Positions 34,321-43,146 of a stretch of DNA of 64,000 nucleotides are shown here, piece by piece. Location of the stretch: positions 1 to 64,000 of the forward strand of contig CAXBAF010000002.1 in the NCBI GenBank assembly GCA_963973795.1. The letters are read 5' to 3'. Position 1 is the first letter of the stretch, and every line of letters begins with the position of its first letter. This stretch comes from UBA1926 sp002337215 (GTDB lineage Bacteria > Planctomycetota > Phycisphaerae > Phycisphaerales > UBA1924). A model generated the notes under the pieces. The model was not told where the DNA came from, ran no database searches, and saw nothing but the letters and a program-made list of their open reading frames with translations. Position numbers and translations under genes: made by a program.

Positions 34321-35490
34321 TCACCCCCCGGTCTTCCCCTTCAGATTCTGGAGCACCGAGCCCCACGCGACCTTGAAATACTCGATGGTTTCACGCCAGT
34401 GCGGCTCGGCCCCGAACCCGCTGTGCACGAGCCGAACGAGTGTCGTGCCGTCCGAATCTGGCTCGAACGTGATCGTCACAATCGTCCGCTTCGCCCGGCT
34501 TTCCGGCTGCTGGGGCGGCGCGTTCCAGCTCACCGCCAGCATCCGCTCCTGCTCAAAGGCGAGCACCTGGTTCCCCTCGCCGCCCTTCGTGCCGTACGGG
34601 TTCTCATCCAGGAAATACCACTCGTAGGGTCCGCCTACCGCGAGGTCGATCCGGCTCTCAATGCCGTACAGGTTCTTTATGCCGCCCTCGGTCGTGAGCA
34701 TCCGGAACAAAAGATCAGGCGAGGCCGACATGCGCTCGGTGACCTCGAACGATGTTGTCGGACTGCCGGGAGGAACGAACAGCGACGGATCGATCGGGTA
34801 CGGCCCGTCGGGCGGAGAGACGCCGACGTTTTCCGTGTGATCCACTCTGTCCGCCTTGCCCGCGTCGCTATCGCTCATCACCCGCTCCCATTGCCCATCG
34901 ATCATCGGCATCGGGTCCGCCCCCTCCGCGGGGATCGCCCACACTCGCCAGCGGTACCGGTTAGCCTTGGGCATGTCCACCTGCTGGCGGATCCGCTGCG
35001 GGTACTCGCCCCACTCGGCGACCAGCCCCGCGTCGGCACCCTCGCCCGCCCTGCCCATCTCGTGCACCGAGGCCACCCCGTCGCCTTGGAACCCGTGCGA
35101 AACGATCTGCTTCTTTTCTGTGTCCCATGTGAACACCGTGTAGTACCGCAGGTACGGCTCCCCGTCCCCGTCCTTCGCCCACGTCTTCGCATCGACGTAC
35201 GCCCCGCCCATCAGCACGCGGTACTCATTCCGCGCCCACAGCGCCTGCCCGCTCCCCCACTCGCTGTTGACCTCCCATTCGCCGATGTAGGGCGCGAACA
35301 TCGCGAGCGGTTTGCTCTTGAGCAACCCCGCGTCCGTGCTGCGCATCCCAGCGGGCATGCCCGCAACCACCCCGGCTTCAGCGCCCGTCGCAAGCGATGC
35401 GGGCGATGCGTCTTGTCCGACCGCGATCCCGCCCGACGCGAGGACCGCCGCGCATGCGATCGCCCGCGAAAATGTTCCGCATGCCGTCAT
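34321..35490 (-). CDS. Exported protein with a C-terminal SRPBCC/AHSA1 domain
   Basis: 389 residues. A signal peptide (AIACAAVLASGGIAVGQ) is followed by residues 45-230, a DUF1579-like region (FAPYIGEWEVNSEWGSG, YLRYYTVFTWDTEKKQIVSH). From about 255 the AHSA1-type SRPBCC fold runs to the end: FEVTERMSASPDLLFRMLTT, GGPYEWYFLDENPYGTKG, VTITFEPDSDGTTLVRLVHS, WRETIEYFKVAWGSVLQNLK. The fusion of two lipocalin-like halves in an exported protein is uncommon. The ligand is unknown. The start at 35490 is fixed by the signal; a much longer frame upstream is an artefact. Confidence 0.85.
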   Translation of the reverse strand: MTACGTFSRAIACAAVLASGGIAVGQDASPASLATGAEAGVVAGMPAGMRSTDAGLLKSKPLAMFAPYIGEWEVNSEWGSGQALWARNEYRVLMGGAYVDAKTWAKDGDGEPYLRYYTVFTWDTEKKQIVSHGFQGDGVASVHEMGRAGEGADAGLVAEWGEYPQRIRQQVDMPKANRYRWRVWAIPAEGADPMPMIDGQWERVMSDSDAGKADRVDHTENVGVSPPDGPYPIDPSLFVPPGSPTTSFEVTERMSASPDLLFRMLTTEGGIKNLYGIESRIDLAVGGPYEWYFLDENPYGTKGGEGNQVLAFEQERMLAVSWNAPPQQPESRAKRTIVTITFEPDSDGTTLVRLVHSGFGAEPHWRETIEYFKVAWGSVLQNLKGKTGG

Positions 35491-35601
35491 GATCCGATCC
35501 CTTCGTAGACCCCAATGCCTCGAGTCCGCCGTCCCGGACCATCCCTGAGACCAGCATACCGCGAACTTCGCCCAAGGCACCCGCGCATCTACCATCGCCC
35601 C

Positions 35602-36546
35602 ATGCGCCGCGCCGCCCTCCGGGCCGACATCATGCTGCTCCTCGTCGCCGCCCTCTGGGGCGCGGGCTTCGTCGCCCAGAAGCACGCGATGGCGTCGATG
35701 GGCCCCTTCGCCTTCAACGGCGTGCGCTACGCGATCGGGGCGCTCCTCCTCACCCCGCTGCTCGCGTTCATGCTCGGTCGTCGCGACGGTGCCAAGCCGT
35801 CGCCGCTCTCGGCCCGAACGACCGTATCCGGCGTCCTGCTCGGTGTCGTCATGTTCGCAGCCGCAGGGTTGCAGCAGGTCGGCATTGTCTCCACCACCGC
35901 CTCCCGCTCGGCGTTCCTCACCGGGCTCTACGTGCTCATCGTTCCCGCGATCGGCGTGCTGTTCCACCAAAAGATCACTGCCGGGCACATCGCCGGGGGT
36001 GTGCTCGCCGTCATCGGGCTCACCATGCTCGGCATCGGCGGCGCCGAGAACCCTGCCGTCCGCAATCTGCTCGGCGGGTTCACGCTCGGCGATTGGCTCG
36101 TCCTCGGGTGCGCCGTCCTCTGGGCTCTGCACGTCGTGCTCACCGGACACTTTGCGCCAAAGGCCGACCCGTTCGCACTCGCGTGGTCGCAGTTCGTCAC
36201 CGTCGCGGTCCTGTCTGTTGTTGTCGCGATCGCGACCGAACCCACAACGCTCGGGGGCCTCGCCGGCGGCTGGATGCCGCTGGTCTACAGCGGTGTCTTC
36301 GTCATCGCGATCGCGTTCACGCTCCAGATCATCGCCCAGAAGGACGCACCCCCGTCGCACGCCGCGGTCCTGATGAGTCTCGAAGCCGTTTTCGGTGCCC
36401 TCTTCGGCGTGCTGCTGCTCCGCGAGTCGCTGTCGGCGTGGGAGATCGCCGGCTGCGTCGTCATGCTGGCGGGCATGCTTGTCAGCCAGCTCCACCGGGG
36501 CGAGCGGACCACACTCGAACGCATCGAGCAGCAAGAACCGGTCTGA
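35602..36546 (+). CDS. EamA/DMT-superfamily transporter
   Basis: 314 residues and ten hydrophobic helices as two EamA repeats (MLLLVAALWGAGFVAQKHAM for helix 1; LVLGCAVLWALHVVLTGHF for the second half). ALLFGVLLLRESLSAWEIAG-type and FLTGLYVLIVPAIGVLF segments are family signatures. Inner membrane; probably exports amino acids or other metabolites, but the substrate cannot be read. Divergent from the SRPBCC gene, with about 110 bases between them. Confidence 0.9.
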   Translation: MRRAALRADIMLLLVAALWGAGFVAQKHAMASMGPFAFNGVRYAIGALLLTPLLAFMLGRRDGAKPSPLSARTTVSGVLLGVVMFAAAGLQQVGIVSTTASRSAFLTGLYVLIVPAIGVLFHQKITAGHIAGGVLAVIGLTMLGIGGAENPAVRNLLGGFTLGDWLVLGCAVLWALHVVLTGHFAPKADPFALAWSQFVTVAVLSVVVAIATEPTTLGGLAGGWMPLVYSGVFVIAIAFTLQIIAQKDAPPSHAAVLMSLEAVFGALFGVLLLRESLSAWEIAGCVVMLAGMLVSQLHRGERTTLERIEQQEPV

Positions 36547-36600
36547 TCGATCGGTTCCTTTGTGCCACAGATCTGCTACGCAGGTCAGCGCGAGGAAGGC

Positions 36601-36692
36601 CACGGGTGCCACGGAGACACCGCAACGCGGTGTCTCCGTGATCGTCCGGTCGCAAACGTGGAGAAGGCTGCGCCGTCTCCACGGCACCCGTG
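36601..36692. repeat. Two-hairpin intergenic repeat, family 1, copy B
   Basis: Ends CACGGGTGCC/GGCACCCGTG. The first hairpin is a perfect 14-bp stem with a 3-base loop (CACGGAGACACCGC, AAC, GCGGTGTCTCCGTG). The second is CGTGGAGA/TCTCCACG around GGCTGCGCC. Compared with copies A and C both arms have changed yet still pair. It sits between the EamA gene and the Ntn-hydrolase gene, close ahead of the latter's start. Confidence 0.88.
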
Positions 36693-36737
36693 ATACACGG
36701 CGACCGGAAAGGCACCCCGATCGGGTACGCTGCACGG

Positions 36738-37961
36738 ATGCACGACCCAGACCGCCGCCGATTCCTCGTCTCCGCGGGCGCTGCCGCCGCCGCGATGACC
36801 GCCCTCCTCCCGACTGCGAGCGCGCGCACAGCCCAGCCCGACGCGAAACCATCGCCCGAGCGCACAAGTGACAACCACCGGGGCCCCGCCGTCATCGCGT
36901 CCGCCAACGGCCTCCGCACCGTCGAACTCGCCTTTGACCGCATCGCCAACGACACCGACCCGCTCCTCGCCGTCGTCGAGGGTGTCGGCATCGTCGAGGC
37001 CGACCCGGATGATGTCACCGTCGGCTTCGGCGGGCTGCCCAACGAGCGTGGTGTTGTCCAACTCGATTCCTCGGTCATGCACGGCCCGACCCACCGCGCC
37101 GGTGCGGTCGCCGCAATCGAGAACATCGCCCACCCCGCCCGTGTCGCGCTGCGGGTTTTGCAATCCACGGACCACTGCCTGATCGTCGGCGACGGCGCCC
37201 GCGAGTTCGCGCTCGCCCACGGCTTCCCCGAGCAGAACCTGCTCACCGAGCGCACCCGCCGCATGTGGATGAAATGGAAACGCCAGGCGAGCCCCGCCGA
37301 CGACTGGCTCAACGACGACCAACTCGACTGGCCCGTCGAGTCGATCACCGAGCCGGGCACCGGGATGGATGAGCACTCGAGGCGCGACGATCCCGGCGGC
37401 GACTACCCGATGCCAGCCGACGCGATCGCCGCGGGGCTCACCCCGGGTGAGTTCTTCGACGCCCCGCCCCCGGGATGGCCGGCCGGCATCCCGTTCACGT
37501 ACGGCACCATCCACTGCTCGGGAGTCACGGGTGCCGGCGATGTCGGCTCGTGCACGACGACCAGCGGGCTCAGTTACAAGATCCCGGGCCGGGTGGGTGA
37601 TTCCCCGATCGTCGGGGCGGGCATGTACTGCGACAACGCCGTGGGCGGCGCGGGCGCGACCGGGTTCGGCGAGGCGGTGATCCAGTCGTGTGGCGCGTTC
37701 GATGTTGTCCGCGAGATGGACAACGGCCAATCCCCCACCGACGCCTGCCTCGCGGTCCTGAAACGGATCGTGGACCGCTCGCGAAGGCAGCGGAGGCTCT
37801 TTGAGAACGGGGAGCCGAACTTCAACGTGCGCATGTACGCGGTCCGCAAGGACGGCGCGTTCGGGTCGGCCAGCATCCGCGCGGGCGCACGAGGCAGCCC
37901 CTTTGCCGTCTGCACCGCCGGCGGACCCCGGATCGAGCGCGGCCCGTCGCTTTACACCTAA
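36738..37961 (+). CDS. Exported Ntn-hydrolase, glycosylasparaginase/isoaspartyl peptidase type
   Basis: 407 residues from ATG 36738. The N-terminus DPDRRRFLVSAGAAAAAM is a twin-arginine-type signal (RR followed by FLV). The mature part follows the asparaginase 2 family: VEADPDDVTVGFGGLPNE, and the self-cleavage region FTYGTIHCSGVTGAGDVG with the nucleophile Thr257, then TTTSGLSYKIPGRVGDSPIV and GAGMYCDNAVGGAGATGFGE. The family usually has DTIG here; this one has GTIH, which keeps the Thr. It cleaves an amide in Asn-linked sugar or isoaspartyl peptides. Next gene starts 23 bases on, so they form one unit. Confidence 0.9.
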   Translation: MHDPDRRRFLVSAGAAAAAMTALLPTASARTAQPDAKPSPERTSDNHRGPAVIASANGLRTVELAFDRIANDTDPLLAVVEGVGIVEADPDDVTVGFGGLPNERGVVQLDSSVMHGPTHRAGAVAAIENIAHPARVALRVLQSTDHCLIVGDGAREFALAHGFPEQNLLTERTRRMWMKWKRQASPADDWLNDDQLDWPVESITEPGTGMDEHSRRDDPGGDYPMPADAIAAGLTPGEFFDAPPPGWPAGIPFTYGTIHCSGVTGAGDVGSCTTTSGLSYKIPGRVGDSPIVGAGMYCDNAVGGAGATGFGEAVIQSCGAFDVVREMDNGQSPTDACLAVLKRIVDRSRRQRRLFENGEPNFNVRMYAVRKDGAFGSASIRAGARGSPFAVCTAGGPRIERGPSLYT

Positions 37962-37984
37962 ATAAGATCGACCAGGAGAACCCG

Positions 37985-39709
37985 GTGGACAACAAGCCGA
38001 ACAACATGGAGCCCACGGAGCCCTCGGAGACCAGCAGAGGCGTCGCGACGCTGCCCGATCCGGCCTCGGTCCGGCTGATCCCGACCGGGCGGTCGATCGT
38101 GGCGGGGATCACCGCTGCGCCCGATCTCAAGAGCGTGATCTTCTCGGCCCGCAACCCGGCGACCGGCGCGCTTCTGCCATCGCGATTCCAGGCCGCGACC
38201 AGGGGGCAGGTCAACGAAGCCGCCAACGAAGCGTGGCGGGCGTTCGACGCCGGGCGCACAATCGGGGAGGAGAAGCGCGCCGAGTTGCTCCGCGCGATCG
38301 CCGACCGGCTCGATGCGTTCGAGGACGATCTGGTCAAGTTCGCCGCGCAGGAGACCGGGCTGCCATCCGACCGCCTGTCGAGCGAACTCGGACGCACAAC
38401 CTCGACGCTGCGGACCTTCGCGGGTGTCATCGCGGAAGGCTCGTGGCGTCGCCCGGCGATCGACTCGCCCGAGCCAGGCCGCAAACCCTCGCCCAGGCCC
38501 GGCCTGCGGACACTGCTCATGCCGCTGGGCCCCGTCGCGGTGTTCGGGGCGAGCAATTTCCCGCTCGCGTATTCCACGATGGGCACCGACTCGGCCTCCG
38601 CCCTCGCGGCGGGCTGCCCGGTGATCGTCAAGGGTCACCCGCTGCACCCGGCGACCGGGGAGATCACCGCCCAGATCGTCAGCGAGACGGTCCGCGCCGC
38701 GGGCTTCCCGGACGGCTGGTTCTCGTTCCTGCACGCGGGGGGTGAACGCGAGCAGCCGATCGGAAGAGAATTGCTCGAGCACCCGTGTGTGCGCGCCTCG
38801 GGGTTCACCGGTTCTGTCGGGGGCGGGACGGCGCTCGCCGAGATTGCTTCGAAACGGCCCGACCCGATCCCGTTCTTCGCCGAGATGGGTTCGACCAATC
38901 CGGCGTTCATCTTGCCGGGCGGATTGAGCCGCGAGCCGATCGGGATCGCCCAGCACCTCGCACGGGCGATCAGCCAGTTCGCGGGTCAGCAGTGCACGTG
39001 CCCCGGGCTGATCTTCGTGACCAAAGGCACGCAAGGGACGGCGTTCATGGACCGGCTCGCGCTCGAACTCCGGGCCGTCGCGCCGATGCCGATGCTCGCC
39101 GCTCGCATCCGCGAGAACTACCTCAAGAGGCTCGTGACGCTGATCGATCTCCCGGGTGTTCGGCTCGCGGTGGGAGAGGCGGCGGCCGTCCGTGAGTCCG
39201 CCGAGCGGGTGTCGGCCGAACGCCCGGCGCTCGAGGGGCCCGCCCTGCTGCGCACCACCGCGGACACGTTCCTCACGCACTCGACTCTCCAGGACGAGGT
39301 GTTCGGCCCCGCGGCGGTGGTTGTCGAGTGCGAGAACGCGGCGCAATTGATGGACTGCGCGGGGCTGATCCAGGGCTCGCTGGGCGCGTCGGTCTTCCTA
39401 TCGAGCGCCGATCTCGGAGTCGCGAGCGACCTGGTCTCGGTCCTTTCGATGCGCACCGGGCGGATCGTGTTCAACGGGGTCACGACGGGCGTCGAGGTCG
39501 GGCACGCGACGGTCCACAGCGGCCCGTTCCCGGCGTGCAACCGGCCCGAATCGACGGCTGTGGGACCCCGGGCACTGGAACGCTGGTGCCGGCCTGTCGC
39601 GTTCCAGAACGCACCGGCGGACCTGCTCGCGCCCGAACTCCGCGATGAGAACCCACGCGGGTGCCTGCGGATCGTCGATGGGGAACCGACGCGGCACCCG
39701 ATCGGCTGA
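37985..39709 (+). CDS. Aldehyde dehydrogenase (alpha-ketoglutaric semialdehyde type)
   Basis: 574 residues. Start is GTG 37985 with AGGAG 6 bases upstream. Cofactor region VAVFGASNFPLAYSTMGTD, the active Glu in FFAEMGSTNPAFIL, and the nucleophile Cys in FAGQQCTCPGLIFVTKG are in ALDH order, and GPFPACNRPESTAVGPRALE near the end is typical of the KGSADH/AldH subgroup. It oxidises an aldehyde to an acid with NAD(P); the exact substrate (e.g. 2-ketoglutarate semialdehyde) is inferred from the subgroup only. Pairing with the Ntn-hydrolase suggests a shared catabolic route, not proven. Confidence 0.9.
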   Translation: MDNKPNNMEPTEPSETSRGVATLPDPASVRLIPTGRSIVAGITAAPDLKSVIFSARNPATGALLPSRFQAATRGQVNEAANEAWRAFDAGRTIGEEKRAELLRAIADRLDAFEDDLVKFAAQETGLPSDRLSSELGRTTSTLRTFAGVIAEGSWRRPAIDSPEPGRKPSPRPGLRTLLMPLGPVAVFGASNFPLAYSTMGTDSASALAAGCPVIVKGHPLHPATGEITAQIVSETVRAAGFPDGWFSFLHAGGEREQPIGRELLEHPCVRASGFTGSVGGGTALAEIASKRPDPIPFFAEMGSTNPAFILPGGLSREPIGIAQHLARAISQFAGQQCTCPGLIFVTKGTQGTAFMDRLALELRAVAPMPMLAARIRENYLKRLVTLIDLPGVRLAVGEAAAVRESAERVSAERPALEGPALLRTTADTFLTHSTLQDEVFGPAAVVVECENAAQLMDCAGLIQGSLGASVFLSSADLGVASDLVSVLSMRTGRIVFNGVTTGVEVGHATVHSGPFPACNRPESTAVGPRALERWCRPVAFQNAPADLLAPELRDENPRGCLRIVDGEPTRHPIG

Positions 39710-39719
39710 TCGGGTGCCG
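39692..39719 (+). terminator. Perfect 12-bp hairpin overlapping the ALDH stop codon
   Basis: CGGCACCCGATC pairs with GATCGGGTGCCG around a GGCT loop; the TGA stop (39707-39709) falls across the loop and right arm. It is the end of the ALDH transcription unit, but no T-run follows, so it may act through Rho or by protecting the mRNA end. Confidence 0.5.
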
Positions 39720-39832
39720 GAGACGCGCCCAGGCGTACGCACGCCGCTCGCACGAGCCGTGATATGGCCCGATGTAGGGATCGGCCGGCGGATTCTGCGC
39801 GGTCGGGGCCCGGCACGCCGATAATCTTGGCT

Positions 39833-42800
39833 ATGGCGAACGCTCGGCGCTCTACTGCGCGCACAAAGAAGACCAAGAAGAAGACCGGCCACGAGTTGGA
39901 CGGTCGGTACCTGTGGACCCGGCTCGCGTGGCTCGGGCTCGCCGTCGCGTGGCTGCTGACGGCCACGGCCCTCATCAGCTTCGACGCGGGCGATCCGCCG
40001 GGCACCGATGTCTGGCCCCTGAACGGGTCGGTCCAGAACTGGATCGGCGTCGCGGGGGCGTACACCTCGCACGCGATCCTGTCGCTGGTCGGCATCGCGG
40101 CCGTGCCGGCGATGGTCGCCTGGCTGATGGCGCTGGTCTGGTCGGCGGCGGGACGCGAGTTCAAGCACCCGTTCGTGCGCACGGCGGGGACCGTCCTCAT
40201 CGTCGGCTCGGTCGCGGGGCTGGCGTATACGCTGGCACCCAACGCGATCCCGGCGCCGGGGTCCGCGGGCGGCATGGTCGGTGTCTCGGCGGGCGATGAA
40301 CTGATCGCCCGCACGGGGATGCTCGGGTCGGTGCTCATCCTGCTCGCGGTGCTCGTGGCAGGGCTGATCCTGGCGTTCGACAGGCTCGTGTTCGTGGCGG
40401 CCGGGTGGGTCGCGTCGCTGTTCATGTCGAGCGCGGCGCGGGCAAAGTCGGCGGCAGCGAAACGGGCGGCGGCGAAGAAGAAGGCCCGCAGCCGGGTCGT
40501 CGCGACGGATCTCGAGAACGCGGAGATCGAGATCAAGCAAGGCCGGAAGGGCAGGAAGCCCAACCTGCGCGAGCGGATCAGCGAGATGGCGGGTGGGATC
40601 GGCGGGGGCGCGACGTTCGCCCCCGACGCGGAGGCGATGGACCCCGACGACGTCGAGGAAGAGTGGGACGACGCGGTCGCCGAGGATGAGGGCGACGACG
40701 AGTACGAGTATGAGGCCGAGGAAGGCGAGGAATGGGAAGAGGAAGAGGACGAGTACGAAGAAGAGGATGAGGCGGACGAGGCCGAGGTCGTTGCCGGCGA
40801 TGAGGACGACGAAAAAGACGACGAAGAAGACGACGAGATCGGTGCACCGCAGATTTTCGACCGCGAGAAGCTGAAAGAGAAGATCAGCGCGCTCCCGGTC
40901 CGCTTCGCGAGCGCCGAGAAGGGGTCGGCCACGCAGGCGGACCTGGATAACTACCAGCAGAACGCGGTCGAGATGAAGGGGTACAAATTCCCCACGCTCG
41001 AACTGCTCGAGGAACCGGACGAGGGGTTTAACGAGAAGCTGGAAGAGATGGTCCGCGAGCAGGCCGAAGCGCTCGAGGAAGCGCTCCGCGAGTACAAGCT
41101 CAAGGGCGAGGTCGTGGGGATCGAATCGGGTCCGGTGATCACGCTGTACCACGTCAAGCTCGCGGCGGGGACGAAGGTCGCGGCGCTCAACGCGATCTCC
41201 AGCGACCTCGCGCGTGCGCTCAAGAGCGTCAACATCCGGATCGTGCCCAACATGGCGGGCCGCGACACGGTAGGCATCGAGGTCCCGAATCTGACCAAGG
41301 AGAAGGTGCGGCTCAAGGAGCTGATGCGCAACCGGGGTCTGTTCGAGAAAATGAAGCTCCCGATGTTCCTGGGCAAGGACGCGTCGGGCGACCCGCTGAT
41401 CGCGGACTTGGCGAAGATGCCGCACATGCTGATCGCGGGCACCACCGGATCCGGCAAATCTGTGTGCATGAACACGATCGTGATGTCGTTCCTGTACACC
41501 AAGAAGCCGAACGAGCTGAAGCTGATTCTGGTTGACCCGAAGATGGTCGAGATGAGCCAGTTCAAGGACATCCCGCACCTGATGTGCCCGGTGGTCACGG
41601 AGATGGCGAAGGCGGCGGCGATCCTGGAGTGGGCCGTCGGCAAGATGGACGAGCGGTACGAACTGCTCGCGGAGGCCGGGTGCCGGGATATCGCTTCGTA
41701 CAACGAATTGGATGAAGAGGAACTGATCGATCGGTTCACGCCGGTCGGCCCGGACGGTCGCGAGGAATTGAACGAGCAGGAGAAGGCCCGGATCCCGCGG
41801 AAGCTCCCGTACATGGTGTTCATCATCGACGAGCTGGCGGACCTGATGATGACCAACAAGGAGGTCGAGGGGTCGATCGTGCGGATTGCCCAGAAGGCCC
41901 GGGCGGTCGGGATCCACTTGATCCTGGCGACCCAGCGGCCGCAGGCGAACGTGGTGACGGGCCTGATCAAGGGTAACATGCCGTGCCGGATCTCCTTCAA
42001 GGTGGCGTCCGGTCTGGACAGCCGGATCGTGCTGGACCAGAAGGGCGGCGAGCTGCTGCTGGGCATGGGCGACATGCTGTTCCTGAGCCCGAGCAGCCAC
42101 AAGCTGAGCCGGAGCCAGGGGACGCTGGTGGACGACAAAGAGATCCGCCGGGTTACGAAGTTTCTCAAGGACGTTGCGGGTCCCAGTTTCGAGCGGTCGC
42201 TTGTGCAGCTGCGGAGCGGCGGAGTGAGCGCGAGCGACGAGGAACGGCTGGCGGCAACGGAGAACAACTCCAGCGCGTCGCTCAAGGCCGCGCAGGAGGA
42301 CCCGCTGTTCGACCGGGCGGTGGAGATCGTGCTGGAGACGAAGCGTGGGTCGGTGAGCCTGCTGCAGCGTCGGCTGGCGATCGGGTACACGCGGTCGAGC
42401 CGGCTGATCGATCTGATGGGGCTCGCGGGGATCATCGGTGAGCACAAAGGGTCGGTGGCGCGCGAAGTCCTGATCAGCCCCGAGGAGTGGGACGCGATCA
42501 AGGCGATGGCCGAGGAGATGGCGGCCCAGCAGGGGGTGGAGTATCCGCGGGAGGGCACCGGATCCGGTGCTGGAGCGGAGGACGAGGACCCGGACCAGCA
42601 GATCCTGTTCGCTGGTGAGGAATCGGAGGCCGAGGCGGAATCGGAGGAGGCGGAATCCGAGAAAGAGCCGGGGAACGCCTTCGACGAGGCCGAGGACGCC
42701 GAAGAGGACGAAGACGAGGACTCCGAAGAAGAGGACGAGTACGAGGACGACGACGAAGAAACCGAGGACGACGAGGACGAAGAAGCAGACGAGGACGATC

Positions 42801-42967
42801 AGGACCCCGAGGACGACGAGGAATGGGAGTGGGTCGAGGTCGAGGAAGAAGTCGACGAGGAATCGGATGAAGAGGAACCGGCCGACGAGGCGGATGACGA
42901 CGGGGAAGAGTCCGACGAATCGGACGGCGTGGAATCGCCCCCGTTCAAGCCCAGCCGGGCGGGGTGA
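39833..42967 (+). CDS. ftsK: DNA translocase FtsK/SpoIIIE
   Basis: Pumps chromosome ends through the division septum. 1044 residues: basic N-terminus, about four membrane helices (35-200), an acidic Asp/Glu-rich linker (about 260-335), alpha/beta domain, then the RecA-like motor with Walker A GTTGSGKSVCMN (about 535-545) and Walker B LPYMVFIIDELADLM (about 658-672). The winged-helix gamma domain is at about 820-885 (ETKRGSVSLLQRRLAIGYTR). After gamma comes a tail of about 145 residues that is almost all Glu/Asp, ending FKPSRAG. FtsK normally ends at gamma. ATG 39833 is used; the upstream frame has no support. Confidence 0.95.
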   Translation: MANARRSTARTKKTKKKTGHELDGRYLWTRLAWLGLAVAWLLTATALISFDAGDPPGTDVWPLNGSVQNWIGVAGAYTSHAILSLVGIAAVPAMVAWLMALVWSAAGREFKHPFVRTAGTVLIVGSVAGLAYTLAPNAIPAPGSAGGMVGVSAGDELIARTGMLGSVLILLAVLVAGLILAFDRLVFVAAGWVASLFMSSAARAKSAAAKRAAAKKKARSRVVATDLENAEIEIKQGRKGRKPNLRERISEMAGGIGGGATFAPDAEAMDPDDVEEEWDDAVAEDEGDDEYEYEAEEGEEWEEEEDEYEEEDEADEAEVVAGDEDDEKDDEEDDEIGAPQIFDREKLKEKISALPVRFASAEKGSATQADLDNYQQNAVEMKGYKFPTLELLEEPDEGFNEKLEEMVREQAEALEEALREYKLKGEVVGIESGPVITLYHVKLAAGTKVAALNAISSDLARALKSVNIRIVPNMAGRDTVGIEVPNLTKEKVRLKELMRNRGLFEKMKLPMFLGKDASGDPLIADLAKMPHMLIAGTTGSGKSVCMNTIVMSFLYTKKPNELKLILVDPKMVEMSQFKDIPHLMCPVVTEMAKAAAILEWAVGKMDERYELLAEAGCRDIASYNELDEEELIDRFTPVGPDGREELNEQEKARIPRKLPYMVFIIDELADLMMTNKEVEGSIVRIAQKARAVGIHLILATQRPQANVVTGLIKGNMPCRISFKVASGLDSRIVLDQKGGELLLGMGDMLFLSPSSHKLSRSQGTLVDDKEIRRVTKFLKDVAGPSFERSLVQLRSGGVSASDEERLAATENNSSASLKAAQEDPLFDRAVEIVLETKRGSVSLLQRRLAIGYTRSSRLIDLMGLAGIIGEHKGSVAREVLISPEEWDAIKAMAEEMAAQQGVEYPREGTGSGAGAEDEDPDQQILFAGEESEAEAESEEAESEKEPGNAFDEAEDAEEDEDEDSEEEDEYEDDDEETEDDEDEEADEDDQDPEDDEEWEWVEVEEEVDEESDEEEPADEADDDGEESDESDGVESPPFKPSRAG

Positions 42968-43146
42968 TCGCTCCGAAACCCGTCGAACAAACCCGTTGAG
43001 AGCCCCTCGGGGTCGCCATCTCGTGCGGATCGAGCCCGATAGTATCGAACTCAGGATTCACTGAAGCCGTACCGGAGTGCGGGCATCGATCGCCCTGCGC
43101 CCGGCCGCCCGATCGCTACGCAACAAACACAACCCAGGAGAACGCG

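Noticed and set aside
39398..42445. Open frame of 1015 codons on the minus strand across ftsK
   Set aside because: It is antisense to a well-supported FtsK with all motifs; its product is His/Arg/Leu-rich with no family features, as expected of a shadow frame in high-GC DNA.
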